Assembly: GCA_023623175.1 (NCBI GenBank)
Contig: JAMNXU010000034.1
Span: forward strand, 110,605-174,604
Source: Bacillota bacterium
GTDB taxonomy: Bacteria; Bacillota; Clostridia; Acetivibrionales; JAMNXU01
Direction of reading: 5' to 3'
DNA: 64,000 bases
A program made the position numbers and the translations under genes. This document shows, piece after piece, positions 1 through 8,982 of this stretch (its first letter is position 1; each line of letters starts with the position of its first letter). Below the pieces are notes generated by a model that made no database searches, was not told where the DNA came from, and saw only the letters and a list, made by a program, of their open reading frames with translations.

Positions 1-472
1 ATATACCGAGATTAAGGCCCTGTAAAGTCCAGCTTTCATGGGTGTCCGGAGTAAAATGCACGATGTCGTTCCTGATGGCCTGTATGCGCTTGTGCAAATC
101 CTTGATCATGGCCAAGAGAAGCACCATGGCTCCTTCGGCAACTCCGTTGGCCGGCGCGTCTCCCCAGTTCGTTACAATTATTCCCGCATCAATAATTTTC
201 AATGAAACATAGGGTTTCACTTCACCAGTAACATGGCATATATATTTCAGATTTCCCGGATCGTCAGCAATTTCGTCGGGCACGCGCATTGCCTGCCAGT
301 GGGTTAACAGGATGTCAGTCTCCCTGTAAAGCCTGATCCTTTCCTCGAGCGGCATTTCGCTTCCATCGGGAATAAGCGTCAGATCGCCGAGTTTTTTCAG
401 TTCGTCGACAAAAAGCCCGCTCGTGGGCATTTTGGATGTTTTGTCCCCTATGTAAAGTATTTTGGGTCTCAT
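1..472 (-). CDS. D-isomer-specific 2-hydroxyacid dehydrogenase, 3' part beyond window
   Basis: The reading frame starts at ATG (470-472) behind a CAGGAGG site and runs open off the left edge. About 157 residues are visible, beginning MRPKILYIGDKT. They contain the N-terminal substrate-binding half typical of NAD-dependent 2-hydroxyacid dehydrogenases, including DILLTHWQ, a stretch near VTNWGDAPANGVAEGAM, and LLLAMIKDLHKR, then LQGLNLGI leading to where the Rossmann GxGxxG motif should follow. The catalytic Arg, Glu and His lie outside the window, so substrate (glycerate, phosphoglycerate, lactate) cannot be told. It lies 29 bases after nagA and is probably the last visible gene of the ROK kinase-nagA operon. 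Family assignment is good; specificity is unknown. Confidence 0.8.
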   Translation of the reverse strand, partial: MRPKILYIGDKTSKMPTSGLFVDELKKLGDLTLIPDGSEMPLEERIRLYRETDILLTHWQAMRVPDEIADDPGNLKYICHVTGEVKPYVSLKIIDAGIIVTNWGDAPANGVAEGAMVLLLAMIKDLHKRIQAIRNDIVHFTPDTHESWTLQGLNLGI

Positions 473-501
473 TGCTGTCTCCTCCTGTATTTTAACGATA
501 T

Positions 502-1632
502 TCAGGCCCTGATGCCCTTCACGTAAACGCAGTCGATTGTATCGTCGCCGTTGAGGATTACCAGGTCCGCCCTCTTGCCTTCTTCGATGCTGCCCGTGAT
601 ATGGTCAATGCCTATGAATCTTGCGGGATTTATAGAAGCCATCTGAACGGCTTCTTCAAAGGTCGCAGCCGTAAACTCCGTCATGTTCCTTACCGCCCTG
701 TAAAGCGTGAGCGTGCTGCTGGCGAGTCCGCCGTCCTCATTGCGCGCGATTCCGTTCTTAACAATCACTTTTGAACCACCGAACATGTACTCCCCGTCCC
801 CGAGACCTGTCGCGAGCATGGCGTCAGTGACAAGCACGATCCGGTCTTTTCCCTTCAGCCTGTAAACCATGTCAACCATGTGCCTGTCTACATGGACTCC
901 GTCGCAAATCAGTTCCACGTAGGCGTCGGACAGGAGAGCGGTACCGGCCGTTCCGGGCTCCCTGTGATGAATTCCGCGCATGCCGTTGAAAAGATGGGTG
1001 AAGCCTGCCGCTCCGGCCAAAAGTGCATTGCACACCTCGTCATAATTGGCGTTGGTGTGCCCGATGGCCACGGTATCGTTCTTGCCGCGGACATACCGGA
1101 TAAAATCGAGGCTCCCTTCAATCTCGGGCGCCAGGGTGACGTGGAACTTCAGATCCCCGGCAATGGCGCGGAACTTCTCATACTCGGCTATGTCGGCCCT
1201 TTTCATTTTTGTGGTGTCATGGCATCCCTTGTAAAGCTCATTAAGATAGGGACCCTCGATATGCACGCCTTCTATTGATGAGCCGCTCCTTTGCCTCGAG
1301 GCCGCTTCGCGTATATTGGCCAGCGCGGACTCTATATCTTCTATGCCGGCGGTAATTGTGGTCGGCAGAAAAGATGTCGTGCCCTCTTTTGCGAGAAAAT
1401 CCGCTATTTCAAGTATCTGTTCCGGCGTGGCGTCCATTACGTCATAACCCACTGCGCCGTGGAAATGAACGTCTATCAGCCCCGGGATAACCCTTTTGCC
1501 GTTCAGGTCAATCTGCTCATCATCGCCTTCTATTCCCTTCCCGATTGACTTAATTAAACCGTCGCGAACCAGGATGTCTCCTTCCTTGAAAGTGCCGTCC
1601 CTGTCAAGGTATACAGCATTTTTCAGCAACAT
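502..1632 (-). CDS. nagA: N-acetylglucosamine-6-phosphate deacetylase
   Basis: 376 residues, full length for NagA. It should remove acetate from N-acetylglucosamine-6-phosphate in the cytoplasm, giving glucosamine-6-phosphate. The amidohydrolase signature is visible: VIPGLIDVHFHGAVGYDVMD near residue 50 (metal-binding HxH), HIEGPYL with the metal-ligand Glu near 125, GHTNANYDEV near 193, HLFNGMRG near 215, and the catalytic Asp in VLVTDAM near 270. The C-terminus (GSIEEGKRADLVILNGD) is the usual closing beta-sandwich. ATG start with AAGGGGG upstream. It begins 3 bases after the ROK kinase stop, so the two are translated from one message. No nagB lies in the window. Confidence 0.95.
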   Translation of the reverse strand: MLLKNAVYLDRDGTFKEGDILVRDGLIKSIGKGIEGDDEQIDLNGKRVIPGLIDVHFHGAVGYDVMDATPEQILEIADFLAKEGTTSFLPTTITAGIEDIESALANIREAASRQRSGSSIEGVHIEGPYLNELYKGCHDTTKMKRADIAEYEKFRAIAGDLKFHVTLAPEIEGSLDFIRYVRGKNDTVAIGHTNANYDEVCNALLAGAAGFTHLFNGMRGIHHREPGTAGTALLSDAYVELICDGVHVDRHMVDMVYRLKGKDRIVLVTDAMLATGLGDGEYMFGGSKVIVKNGIARNEDGGLASSTLTLYRAVRNMTEFTAATFEEAVQMASINPARFIGIDHITGSIEEGKRADLVILNGDDTIDCVYVKGIRA

Positions 1633-1635
1633 GTC

Positions 1636-2616
1636 TTAATTTGCCCCCTTTCCCTCGAGGCATTTGCGGGCCAGCGCCAGCGCCCCGTACATGCCGGCTT
1701 CTTCTCCGAGTTCAGCCCGCACAATGCTCAATATTTCCTGTGAAGGACGCGGAATCCTGGGGTAGACGACATACTCCCTGATCCTGTCGAGCAATTTGTC
1801 CCCCATGTTCGAGATACCGCCTCCGATTATTACGCGTTCAAGGTTTAAAAGATTAATCAAATCGCAAATGGCTATGGAAATATATTTGTACATATCTTCC
1901 ATGATCCTTGTGGCGAGCTTGTCTCCACGGTCGCTGGCTTCTTCGATCACCTTCGGAGTAATTTTTTCGAGGTCTCCCTGTGTCATTTCCTCCATCAGGC
2001 TTTTCTCGCCGCGGGAAATACTCTCCTTTGCAATCCTGACCATGCCGTAGGATGAAGCATAGGCTTCAAGGCAGCCCCTGCTTCCGCAAAGACAGGGGTC
2101 TCCGTCGGGAACGACGTTTATATGGCCCAGTTCACCGGCCAGTCCTGCCGGGCCTTTGAACAGTTGCCCGTTGAGCACGAGACCTGATCCTATTCCTGTG
2201 CCTATGGTAATGCATATAAAATTGCGGATTCCCCTTCCGGCGCCATACTTGAGCTCGCCCAATGTAGCAACCCTTACATCATTATCCATGACCACGGGAA
2301 TTCCCAAAGCCTCTTTAAACGGCTCCAGAACCTGCAGGTTCACCCATCCCAGGTTGTGGGCAGAAATGCAAATACCCTTTTCAGAATCCTGTTGTCCCGG
2401 TATTCCAAGTCCCAGGGCCGCCAGTTCATCCACGCGGGCTCCGTTCTCAGCAAGAATGTCCCGTATGCTCTGAATCATTCTGCCGATTACCCTGTCGCTT
2501 CCTTCGGCAGCCCGTGTTTCATTTTTTGTTTTTGCAATAATGTTGCCGTCGAGGTCGGCCAATATTGTGGCAAATTTTGTTCCACCAAGATCAATTCCCG
2601 CCAGATATTTCCTCAT
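1636..2616 (-). CDS. ROK family sugar kinase (glucokinase or N-acetylglucosamine kinase type)
   Basis: 326 residues. An N-terminal phosphate-binding motif (AGIDLGGTKFATILAD, residues 6-21) and the ROK zinc motif (GHINVVPDGDPCLCGSRGCLEAYAS, read as H, CxC and C ligands near 165-185) identify a ROK kinase without a DNA-binding HTH, so it is an enzyme rather than a NagC/XylR repressor. The sugar-binding MDNDVRVATLGE and GTGIGSGLV motifs are present. Family members phosphorylate glucose or N-acetylhexosamines; being immediately upstream of nagA suggests GlcNAc use, but this is inference. Start ATG behind GGGTTGGAG. Confidence 0.9.
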   Translation of the reverse strand: MRKYLAGIDLGGTKFATILADLDGNIIAKTKNETRAAEGSDRVIGRMIQSIRDILAENGARVDELAALGLGIPGQQDSEKGICISAHNLGWVNLQVLEPFKEALGIPVVMDNDVRVATLGELKYGAGRGIRNFICITIGTGIGSGLVLNGQLFKGPAGLAGELGHINVVPDGDPCLCGSRGCLEAYASSYGMVRIAKESISRGEKSLMEEMTQGDLEKITPKVIEEASDRGDKLATRIMEDMYKYISIAICDLINLLNLERVIIGGGISNMGDKLLDRIREYVVYPRIPRPSQEILSIVRAELGEEAGMYGALALARKCLEGKGAN

Positions 2617-2954
2617 GTTACTCCAACCCTTTTCATATATGTTGTTCTTTTTGTTAAATAAGCTTAAACATGTTTATTAAAGAGCTTCCACATATGTAAA
2701 GAAATCCAGCGCAAAAGGCTAAATTTTCTGCAGTCATATTAATTATACTACTTGTCAGCATAAATAAATGCAACATTTAAACAATTATTGAACATTATTT
2801 TGTTTTATGGGTCTGCATGTCGCAGCATGTCGCTTTTTAAACCGGTTCAAAACCTTCGGGGAAGGCAAAGCCTCCGGCTCGTTTTTACCCACATTTAAAA
2901 AATTTTAAAATGCTGTTTGATAAATTAAAATGCAGCTTGATACAAAAAAACCAG
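2617..2954. other. Intergenic region upstream of the ROK kinase
   Basis: No gene is apparent. It must hold the promoter of the minus-strand amino-sugar operon. A short tandem duplication of GCATGTCGCA lies near 2813-2831 and a small GGAAGGC/GCCTCC hairpin lies near 2860-2876. I could not assign a defined operator or riboswitch. Confidence 0.5.
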
Positions 2955-3005
2955 TTAAAAAATAAACGGGGAAAGCGCCTGGACAATGTCCGAAACGCTT
3001 CCCCC
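2955..3005 (-). terminator. Rho-independent terminator of the hydrogenase operon
   Basis: On the minus strand GGGGAAGCG pairs with CGCTTTCCCC around an inner GGACATTGTCC palindrome (2968-3005). A T-rich run follows (A-rich on the plus strand at 2955-2966). It lies about 50 bases after the hydA stop. Confidence 0.85.
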
Positions 3006-3054
3006 GCAATATTTTAGTCACGGCTTACGTCAGCAGTGTATCCTGAGGCCTGTG

Positions 3055-4851
3055 TCAGCGGTGCCTGCCCTGCAGCAGCTCGTTGAATATTCCCCTCCTT
3101 GTATAAGCAGTGTGCAACAACTCGTGGGATTTGTGTCCCAGGGGTTTTACGAGGAATTCCTCGTAAAGCTTGATTATGAACGGGTTTTCATGGGATTTCC
3201 TCAGCTGCTTGTTTTCGTCCTCGCGGTAAATTGCATCCATGCGTTTTTTCCTTATTTCATCGTCGGTGGGACGCGGCTGGCCCCCGCCGCTGATGCATCC
3301 CCCGGGACAGCCCATTACCTCGATGAAATGGTAAGGGGACTCGTTGGCGGATACCTGGTCCATCAGCATTTTCGCTCCCTTAAGGCCGCTTGTCACGGCC
3401 ACTTTCAGCTGCACGCCGTCAAGGAATTTGTATTCATCCTTCGGATTTTCAATCAGCAGTTCAGCGGTTTTAACGGTATCCAGTCCCATTATTGATTTCA
3501 CGTGCAGATTTTCAAACGGGAGCTCCCTTCCTGTTACAATTTCATAGACTGTCCTGATGGCGGCTTCCATGACTCCGCCCGTGGTGCCGAAGATATCCGC
3601 CGCTCCCGTGGAAATGCCCAGGGGATTGTCAAATTCGCCATCCCCGAGGCTCCTGAAATCAACCCCGGCCTCCTTTATCATGCGCGCAAGCTCCCTTGTC
3701 GTAAGCACCGCGTCCACGTTGGGACATCCGTTATTGACCATTTCCGGTCTCGTAATCTCAAATTTCTTGGCGGTGCAGGGCATGACGGAAACAACGAAAA
3801 TCTTGCGCGGATCAATGCCAATTTTATCGGCATAGTAGGACTTGGCCAGCGCGCCCAGCATCATGTGCGGCGATTTGCAGGTCGACAGGTGGTCGAGTTC
3901 GTCCGGGTATGTGTGTTCCACGTATTTTATCCACCCGGGACTGCAGCTTGTTATCATCGGCAGCGTGGCAGGCTTGCCGTTCATGGCTTTTGTCAGCCTG
4001 TCAAGGAGTTCGTTTCCTTCTTCAATAATCGTCAGGTCCGCCGCGAAGTTGGTGTCGAACACGGCGTCAAACCCCAGTTCCCTTAAAGCAGTCACCATTT
4101 TCCCCGTAACGAGCGTGCCTGGTTCATAGCCAAATTCCTCGCCCAGTGCCGCCCTCACGGCCGGGGCGGTCTGGACAACAACGTGCCTGCCATTGTCATA
4201 GAGGGCGTCCCATACGGCCTGCAGCGAATCTTTTTCCTGCAGCGCCCCGACAGGGCACACTACGGTACACTGTCCGCACATGACGCAATTCACGCTGTTA
4301 AGGGGAAGATCGGCGCCGGGGCCTATCACGGTTTTAAAACCGCGGTTCTGGGCGTTCAGCACTCCCACTCCCTGGATTTCGTTGCACACCGTCACGCATC
4401 TCCTGCACAGTACGCATTTGGACATGTCCCTGATTATCGACGGCGAAGACGCGTCAATTTCGGATTTGGATCTTTCCCCTTCGAGCCTTCCATCTTCGGC
4501 GTGAATCAGCTCACCGAGTTTCTGGAGCTCGCAGCTTTGGTTCCTTGCGCATGTCAGGCAGTTTTTGGGATGATCCGACAATATAAGCTCATAGAGCATT
4601 TTACGGGCCTTTTTAACCCTCTCGGAATTGGTGTGTATTACCATTCCGTCCCTTACCTTTACCATGCACGAAGCCTGCAAATTCCTCGCGCCTTCCACTT
4701 CAACGACGCATATCCTGCATGATCCGAAACGGTGCACGTCTTTCATGTAGCAGAAATTAGGAATGTTTATGTTATTTGCCCTTGCGGCTTCAAGAATCGT
4801 CATGTCATCGTCCACAAGAAGCTTTTTGTTGTTTATAGTAACCTGTACCAT
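3055..4851 (-). CDS. hydA: [FeFe] hydrogenase catalytic subunit, NADH-linked multimeric type
   Basis: 598 residues; catalyses reversible proton reduction to H2 in the cytoplasm. Domain order: plant-type [2Fe-2S] domain (Cys34, 45, 48, 62), His-Cys cluster (His94, Cys98, 101, 107), two [4Fe-4S] motifs (Cys146/149/152/156 and 189/192/195/199), then the H-cluster domain with L1 TSCSPGW (301-307), L2 MPCTAKKFE (357-365) and L3 EVMGCPGGCISGGGQP (511-526), ending with the small-subunit-like tail to residue 598. The TSCSPGW variant is common in the HndD/HydA enzymes of NAD-dependent complexes. ATG start behind GGGAGGG, 3 bases after hydB, so the two are coupled. Last gene of a hydC-hydB-hydA operon closed by a terminator. 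Confidence 0.96.
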   Translation of the reverse strand: MVQVTINNKKLLVDDDMTILEAARANNINIPNFCYMKDVHRFGSCRICVVEVEGARNLQASCMVKVRDGMVIHTNSERVKKARKMLYELILSDHPKNCLTCARNQSCELQKLGELIHAEDGRLEGERSKSEIDASSPSIIRDMSKCVLCRRCVTVCNEIQGVGVLNAQNRGFKTVIGPGADLPLNSVNCVMCGQCTVVCPVGALQEKDSLQAVWDALYDNGRHVVVQTAPAVRAALGEEFGYEPGTLVTGKMVTALRELGFDAVFDTNFAADLTIIEEGNELLDRLTKAMNGKPATLPMITSCSPGWIKYVEHTYPDELDHLSTCKSPHMMLGALAKSYYADKIGIDPRKIFVVSVMPCTAKKFEITRPEMVNNGCPNVDAVLTTRELARMIKEAGVDFRSLGDGEFDNPLGISTGAADIFGTTGGVMEAAIRTVYEIVTGRELPFENLHVKSIMGLDTVKTAELLIENPKDEYKFLDGVQLKVAVTSGLKGAKMLMDQVSANESPYHFIEVMGCPGGCISGGGQPRPTDDEIRKKRMDAIYREDENKQLRKSHENPFIIKLYEEFLVKPLGHKSHELLHTAYTRRGIFNELLQGRHR

Positions 4852-4854
4852 GTT

Positions 4855-7800
4855 TTATTCCCTCCTGTCGCACCTCAGGCATCTCATGGCTTCCGCCATG
4901 GCATTGAGCTTGTGGAATCCCAGTGAAACCTCGTCGAAGCAGTGTTTCCTCGTTTCCGGATCCAGGTATTTGAGCGGGAAGCGTTCATGCTCCACTACCT
5001 CGCCCTCATCGCTTGCCCTGGGTATTTCAATGTCCTCACCGGTATTGAGGACGCCATTTCCTCCCAGATACCTGTCTATGGCCCTGGCGGCCTCCTTCCC
5101 GTCGGCAATGGCAGTTATCACCGTGTCAGATCCCCTGACAACGTCACCGCCTGCGAAAACGCCCCTGAGCCGCGTCATCATCGTATCCCTGTCGGTGACA
5201 AAGGTTCCCCAGCGCGTCATCTCGACCTCATCCCTGTTAATGAAGGGCAGGTCTGAATGCTGGCTGACCGCGGGGATTACCATGTCCACGGGAATGGTGT
5301 ATTCGGAGCCCTCAACGGGCCTGGGAGCCCTGCGCCCGCTCAAGTCGAATTCCCCGAGTTTCATCCTTGTGCAGACGATTCCTTCGACTTTTTCATCTCC
5401 GACAAACCTGACGGGAGCCGTCAGCTCAATAATCTCAATGCCCTCTTCCATGGCGTCCCTGACTTCTCTGGGATCTGCAGGCATATCTTCAATAAGCCTT
5501 CTGTAGATAATCATCACCTTTTCAGCTCCAAGGCGCACTGCCACGCGCGCCGAGTCAATCGCTGTGTTGCCGCCGCCTATAACCGCAACGGTCTTCCCAA
5601 TCCTGACTTCTCTCCCGAGATTGACATCCCTGAGGAAATCAAGACCGTAATACACTCCCTTAAGGTCTTCGCCGGGTATGCCGATCCTGTTGGAGAACTG
5701 GGTTCCCGTCGCAATGTATACTGCGTCGTACTTGTCACGGAGATAATAGAACGTAATATCTTTTCCGACCTCGGTATTCAGGTGTATATTGACTCCCGCC
5801 TGCTCGATCAGCTTGATTTCATGCTGGAGAATTTCCTGGGGAAGCCTGTATTCGGGAATGCCAAAGGCAAGGATACCCCCTGCCATGGGCTGAGCTTCAA
5901 ATACATCGACCTCGTATCCGAGCCTTGCCAGGTAGTAGCCGCATGTCAGGCCCGAAGGTCCGGCCCCTATTATTGCAACTTTCTTGTCCTTTTTCGGGAA
6001 AACGAGGTCCATGTACGGTTCTTCATGTTTCAGCATGTAATCGGCCACATACCGTTTCAGATCAGCTATTGCGATGGGTTCGTCCAGCTGCCCCCTCCTG
6101 CACTTGCTTTCGCACGGGTGGGTGCATACCCTTCCGCAAACCGCGGGGAAGGGATTTTCCTTTCGTATGAGATTGTACGCGTCCCTGATCCTGCCTGCGG
6201 CTATCAGCGCAATGTATCCCGGCACGTTCACGCCGGCGGGGCAAGCGTTCTGGCATGGCGAAATGAAAAGGTCGGCGCAGACTCCTGCCCTGCAATACTT
6301 GTACCTGATATGTTCCTCGAACTCCTCGCGGAAATTCTCAATCATGCTCAGGACGGGATTCGGTGCGGTCTGTCCCAGGTTGCACAGCGCCGTGTCCTTT
6401 ATCGCCTGTCCTATTTCTTCCAGCAGTTCAATATCTCCCTGCCTGCCTTCGCCCCTGGTTATCCTCTCGAGTATTTCGAGCATCCTCTTGGTGCCGAGCC
6501 TGCACGGTATGCATTTGCCGCAGGATTCATCCTGGACGAATTCCATGAAATAACGCGCCATGTCCACCATGCAGGTGTCCTCGTCCATGCTTATCAGTCC
6601 GCCGGAACCCATGATGGCGCCCAGCTTTGCCAGCGATTCATAATCCACGGGCACATTCAGGCAGTCCTTCCTTATGCATCCTCCTGATGGTCCGCCGATC
6701 TGGGCCGCCTTAAACTTCTTGTTTTTCGGAACGCCGCCGCCGATGTCATGAATTATGTCGCCAAGCGTTATGCCTATGGGGACCTCAACTATTCCCGTAT
6801 TATTGATGTCTCCGGCCAGCGCGAACACCTTTGTTCCCTTGCTTTTTTCCGTTCCCGTTGCCGCATACCACTCGCTGCCTTTCATAATAATAGCGGGAAT
6901 GTTTGCGAGCGTCTCCACGTTGTTGATTATCGTGGGCTTTCCGAACAATCCTTTTTCGAACGGGAACGGCGGCTTCTGCTTAGGCTCGCCCCTTTCTCCT
7001 TCCACGGAAGACATGAGGGCCGTTTCCTCGCCGCATACAAAGGCGCCCGCACCGATTCGGATTTCGATGTCAAAATCAAAACCGCTTCCCAGGATGTCCT
7101 TACCGAGCAACCCGGCTTCCCTGGCTTTTTTTATCGCAAGGCTGAACCTTTCTATCGCGAGCGGGTATTCCGCGCGGACATAGATGAAACCCCTGTTTGC
7201 TCCGATGGCATAACCCCCGATCAGCATACCTTCAATGACCGAATGGGGATCGCCTTCGAGGATACTCCTGTCCATAAAGGCGCCGGGGTCTCCCTCGTCG
7301 GCGTTGCAGATAATGTATTTGCAATCGCCTTTCGCCCTGTACCCGGCTTCCCATTTCAATCCCGTGGGAAATCCGGCTCCGCCGCGTCCTCTCAGCCCCG
7401 ATTCCTTTATTTCTTCAATCACTTCCATCGGCTGCATTTCAAGCAGGACTTTCGCGGCGGCTATATATCCGTCCCTTGCTATATACTCTTCCAGCGACGC
7501 GTAGTCAACGTAGCCGCAGTTTCTCAGCGCAATCTTAACTTGCTTGTTGAAATACGGTATATCCTTGATGTAAGGTATATGCCGTTTCTGCGTTTTGTCG
7601 TAATAGGTTTTCCCAACGGGAACTTTTCCGTTAAGCAAATGGGAAACAACTATTTCCTCCATGTCTTCCGGCCTGAGCCTGGTGTAAAAAACGCCGTCGG
7701 GTTCTACAAGCGCCACGGGGCCGAGGTCACAGGTTCCTATGCATCCCGTTTCGGATACAGCCACATGATGCCTCAGGCCATACTTGTCAATGCATTGCAG

Positions 7801-7950
7801 CAGCGCGTCGCGTACCTCGTGGCAGTTGGAGGAAATGCAGCCGGCGCCTGCGCATACAAAAACTCTGAACTTGTAACCCTGCATTTTAGCATTGAAATCG
7901 CTCCTGACCTTTTCCAAGTCGGCCCGGTCTTTTATGCGAACAGCGCTCAT
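4855..7950 (-). CDS. hydB: Hydrogenase flavin subunit: NuoF/HydB-like protein fused to GltD/NfnB-like NAD(P)H oxidoreductase
   Basis: 1031 residues, far longer than a usual HydB (about 600). Residues 1-110 form a thioredoxin-fold [2Fe-2S] domain (Cys33, 38, then GCIGTC at 69-74). Residues 120-555 are NuoF-like, with the NADH/FMN site GRGGAGFPTG (188-197), CNADEGDPGAF (215-225), CGEETAL (306-312) and the [4Fe-4S] motif CGKCIPC (477-483) plus Cys523. At KYCRAGVC (551-558), where HydB normally runs into a two-cluster ferredoxin domain, the protein passes into a GltD-like module: cluster cysteines 566, 570, 605, 609, 613, 617, FAD motif GAGPSG (662-667), and nucleotide motif GGGNTA (792-797) with Arg817-Arg818 placed as in NADPH-binding GltD/NfnB. 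ATG behind GGAGGG. The continuous frame argues for a real fusion. The role as a second pyridine-nucleotide site is inferred. Confidence 0.92.
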   Translation of the reverse strand: MSAVRIKDRADLEKVRSDFNAKMQGYKFRVFVCAGAGCISSNCHEVRDALLQCIDKYGLRHHVAVSETGCIGTCDLGPVALVEPDGVFYTRLRPEDMEEIVVSHLLNGKVPVGKTYYDKTQKRHIPYIKDIPYFNKQVKIALRNCGYVDYASLEEYIARDGYIAAAKVLLEMQPMEVIEEIKESGLRGRGGAGFPTGLKWEAGYRAKGDCKYIICNADEGDPGAFMDRSILEGDPHSVIEGMLIGGYAIGANRGFIYVRAEYPLAIERFSLAIKKAREAGLLGKDILGSGFDFDIEIRIGAGAFVCGEETALMSSVEGERGEPKQKPPFPFEKGLFGKPTIINNVETLANIPAIIMKGSEWYAATGTEKSKGTKVFALAGDINNTGIVEVPIGITLGDIIHDIGGGVPKNKKFKAAQIGGPSGGCIRKDCLNVPVDYESLAKLGAIMGSGGLISMDEDTCMVDMARYFMEFVQDESCGKCIPCRLGTKRMLEILERITRGEGRQGDIELLEEIGQAIKDTALCNLGQTAPNPVLSMIENFREEFEEHIRYKYCRAGVCADLFISPCQNACPAGVNVPGYIALIAAGRIRDAYNLIRKENPFPAVCGRVCTHPCESKCRRGQLDEPIAIADLKRYVADYMLKHEEPYMDLVFPKKDKKVAIIGAGPSGLTCGYYLARLGYEVDVFEAQPMAGGILAFGIPEYRLPQEILQHEIKLIEQAGVNIHLNTEVGKDITFYYLRDKYDAVYIATGTQFSNRIGIPGEDLKGVYYGLDFLRDVNLGREVRIGKTVAVIGGGNTAIDSARVAVRLGAEKVMIIYRRLIEDMPADPREVRDAMEEGIEIIELTAPVRFVGDEKVEGIVCTRMKLGEFDLSGRRAPRPVEGSEYTIPVDMVIPAVSQHSDLPFINRDEVEMTRWGTFVTDRDTMMTRLRGVFAGGDVVRGSDTVITAIADGKEAARAIDRYLGGNGVLNTGEDIEIPRASDEGEVVEHERFPLKYLDPETRKHCFDEVSLGFHKLNAMAEAMRCLRCDRRE

Positions 7951-7963
7951 GGAATTCCCTCCT

Positions 7964-8464
7964 TCAATAGTACTTCTCGAGAATTGACTGTAACTTGTCG
8001 GGATTCACCTGCTTATAGACACGGTCATTAATCATCATTGCCGGAGCCAGTCCACATGCGCCTATGCAGCGCATGACTTCCAGGCTGAATTTGCCGTCGG
8101 CCGTAGTGCCTCCGACTTCGACGCCGAGGATTTCCCGAAGCTTTTCAACTATCTTTTTGCCTCCGCGCACGTAGCATGCGGTACCGAGGCAAACCCTTAT
8201 GGTATTTTCACCCCTGGGTTTGGTGGAGAAAAACGAGTAGAATGTCACCACTCCCGAAACCCTGGAAAAAGGCAGACCCATTTTTTGAGCAATGAACCTC
8301 TGAAGCTCCACGGGCAAATACCCGTATATCCCCTGTGCCATATGAAGCACCTGTATGAGACTGCCTTCCCTGTCCTTGTACTCCTCTATTACCTCGGCGA
8401 TCCTTTCGTACTTTTCCGCCTCCGTCTCTTTTTTGCACCTGCATTGGATGACAGAATTACTCAT
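7964..8464 (-). CDS. hydC: Hydrogenase subunit, NuoE-like thioredoxin-fold [2Fe-2S] protein
   Basis: 166 residues from the chosen ATG at 8464, which sits behind GGGAGGG. An in-frame upstream start at 8620 would add 52 residues unlike the family and lacks a comparable site. The sequence has the NuoE helical N-terminus (GSLIQVLHMAQGIYGYLP), then GVVTFYSFFSTKPRG, and the four [2Fe-2S] cysteines in CLGTACYVRG and MRCIGACGLAP. In HydABC complexes this subunit sits next to the NuoF-like subunit. First gene of the operon, 13 bases before hydB. Confidence 0.94.
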   Translation of the reverse strand: MSNSVIQCRCKKETEAEKYERIAEVIEEYKDREGSLIQVLHMAQGIYGYLPVELQRFIAQKMGLPFSRVSGVVTFYSFFSTKPRGENTIRVCLGTACYVRGGKKIVEKLREILGVEVGGTTADGKFSLEVMRCIGACGLAPAMMINDRVYKQVNPDKLQSILEKYY

Positions 8465-8727
8465 CAAATCCCTCCCGTAATTGCGTAATTGTTCGATTGT
8501 TAAATAACAAACAAATAAACCCGTAATTATTCCGCGTTCAGCATTGTTGAAGGCGCATGAATACCGCGCATAAAACCGTGCAAGTACAGTACCTCGTGAC
8601 AAACTGCGCTTAAACAGCATGAATACCGGTAATTATTAAGTTGTAACCGTCGGAGATTTCTTTCGTATGCCTGGAAGCTTTTGTGGTTTGTTCCTGCAGA
8701 AATGCCTGAAAAGATGTTATGGATGTA

Positions 8728-8745
8728 TTGTTAATTTTTTAATAA
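8728..8745. promoter_or_regulatory. Rex-like operator candidate
   Basis: The sequence TTGTTAATTTTTTAATAA fits the clostridial Rex pattern TTGTTAA-N4-TTAACAA with one mismatch. Rex is the NADH/NAD-sensing repressor that commonly controls fermentative and hydrogenase genes in Clostridia (established knowledge). The site lies about 265 bases upstream of hydC. AT-rich DNA raises the chance of a false match. Confidence 0.45.
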
Positions 8746-8885
8746 TCTGTGCCAAAAAAATTTAATAGAATCTGGAACATATAATGAAATGAATGTGTTT
8801 ATATTAATTTTTCGTACGCGCTTAATTTCTTTAAATATGAGCTGATGAACATTTTGTGTATGCACTGGAGTGCATTAAGTGTATC

Positions 8886-8982
8886 ATTAATACCAAATGT
8901 TTACCCTATGCGAGTGCTAATTCCATGTATGTATTAATGTACATTTTACTTATGTATTAATTTTTCTACTTCCTGTATTAAT
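8886..8982. repeat. Cluster of TGTATTAAT elements
   Basis: Three direct copies of TGTATTAAT begin at 8930, 8953 and 8974, spaced 23 and 21 bases. An inverted ATTAATAC lies at 8886-8893. Another copy is at 9572-9580 and an inverted TTAATACA at 9608-9615, on the far side of the small gene at 9136-9390. Spacing near two helical turns suggests protein binding, but no known regulator is matched. Confidence 0.45.

Noticed and set aside
880..1548. Plus-strand ORFs opposite nagA
   Set aside because: They lie antisense to a gene with clear NagA motifs, lack ribosome sites and have no family resemblance.
5257..6687. 476-codon plus-strand ORF opposite hydB
   Set aside because: Long only because the GC-rich antisense strand lacks stops. 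The minus strand encodes an intact flavoprotein with all motifs.
6748..8031. 427-codon plus-strand ORF opposite hydB and hydC
   Set aside because: Same reason; it also runs across the hydB-hydC junction, which has a good ribosome site on the minus strand.
8497..8510. TTGTTAAATAACAA as a full Rex operator
   Set aside because: The half-sites are 2 bases apart instead of the usual spacing, so it is noted only as a palindrome.
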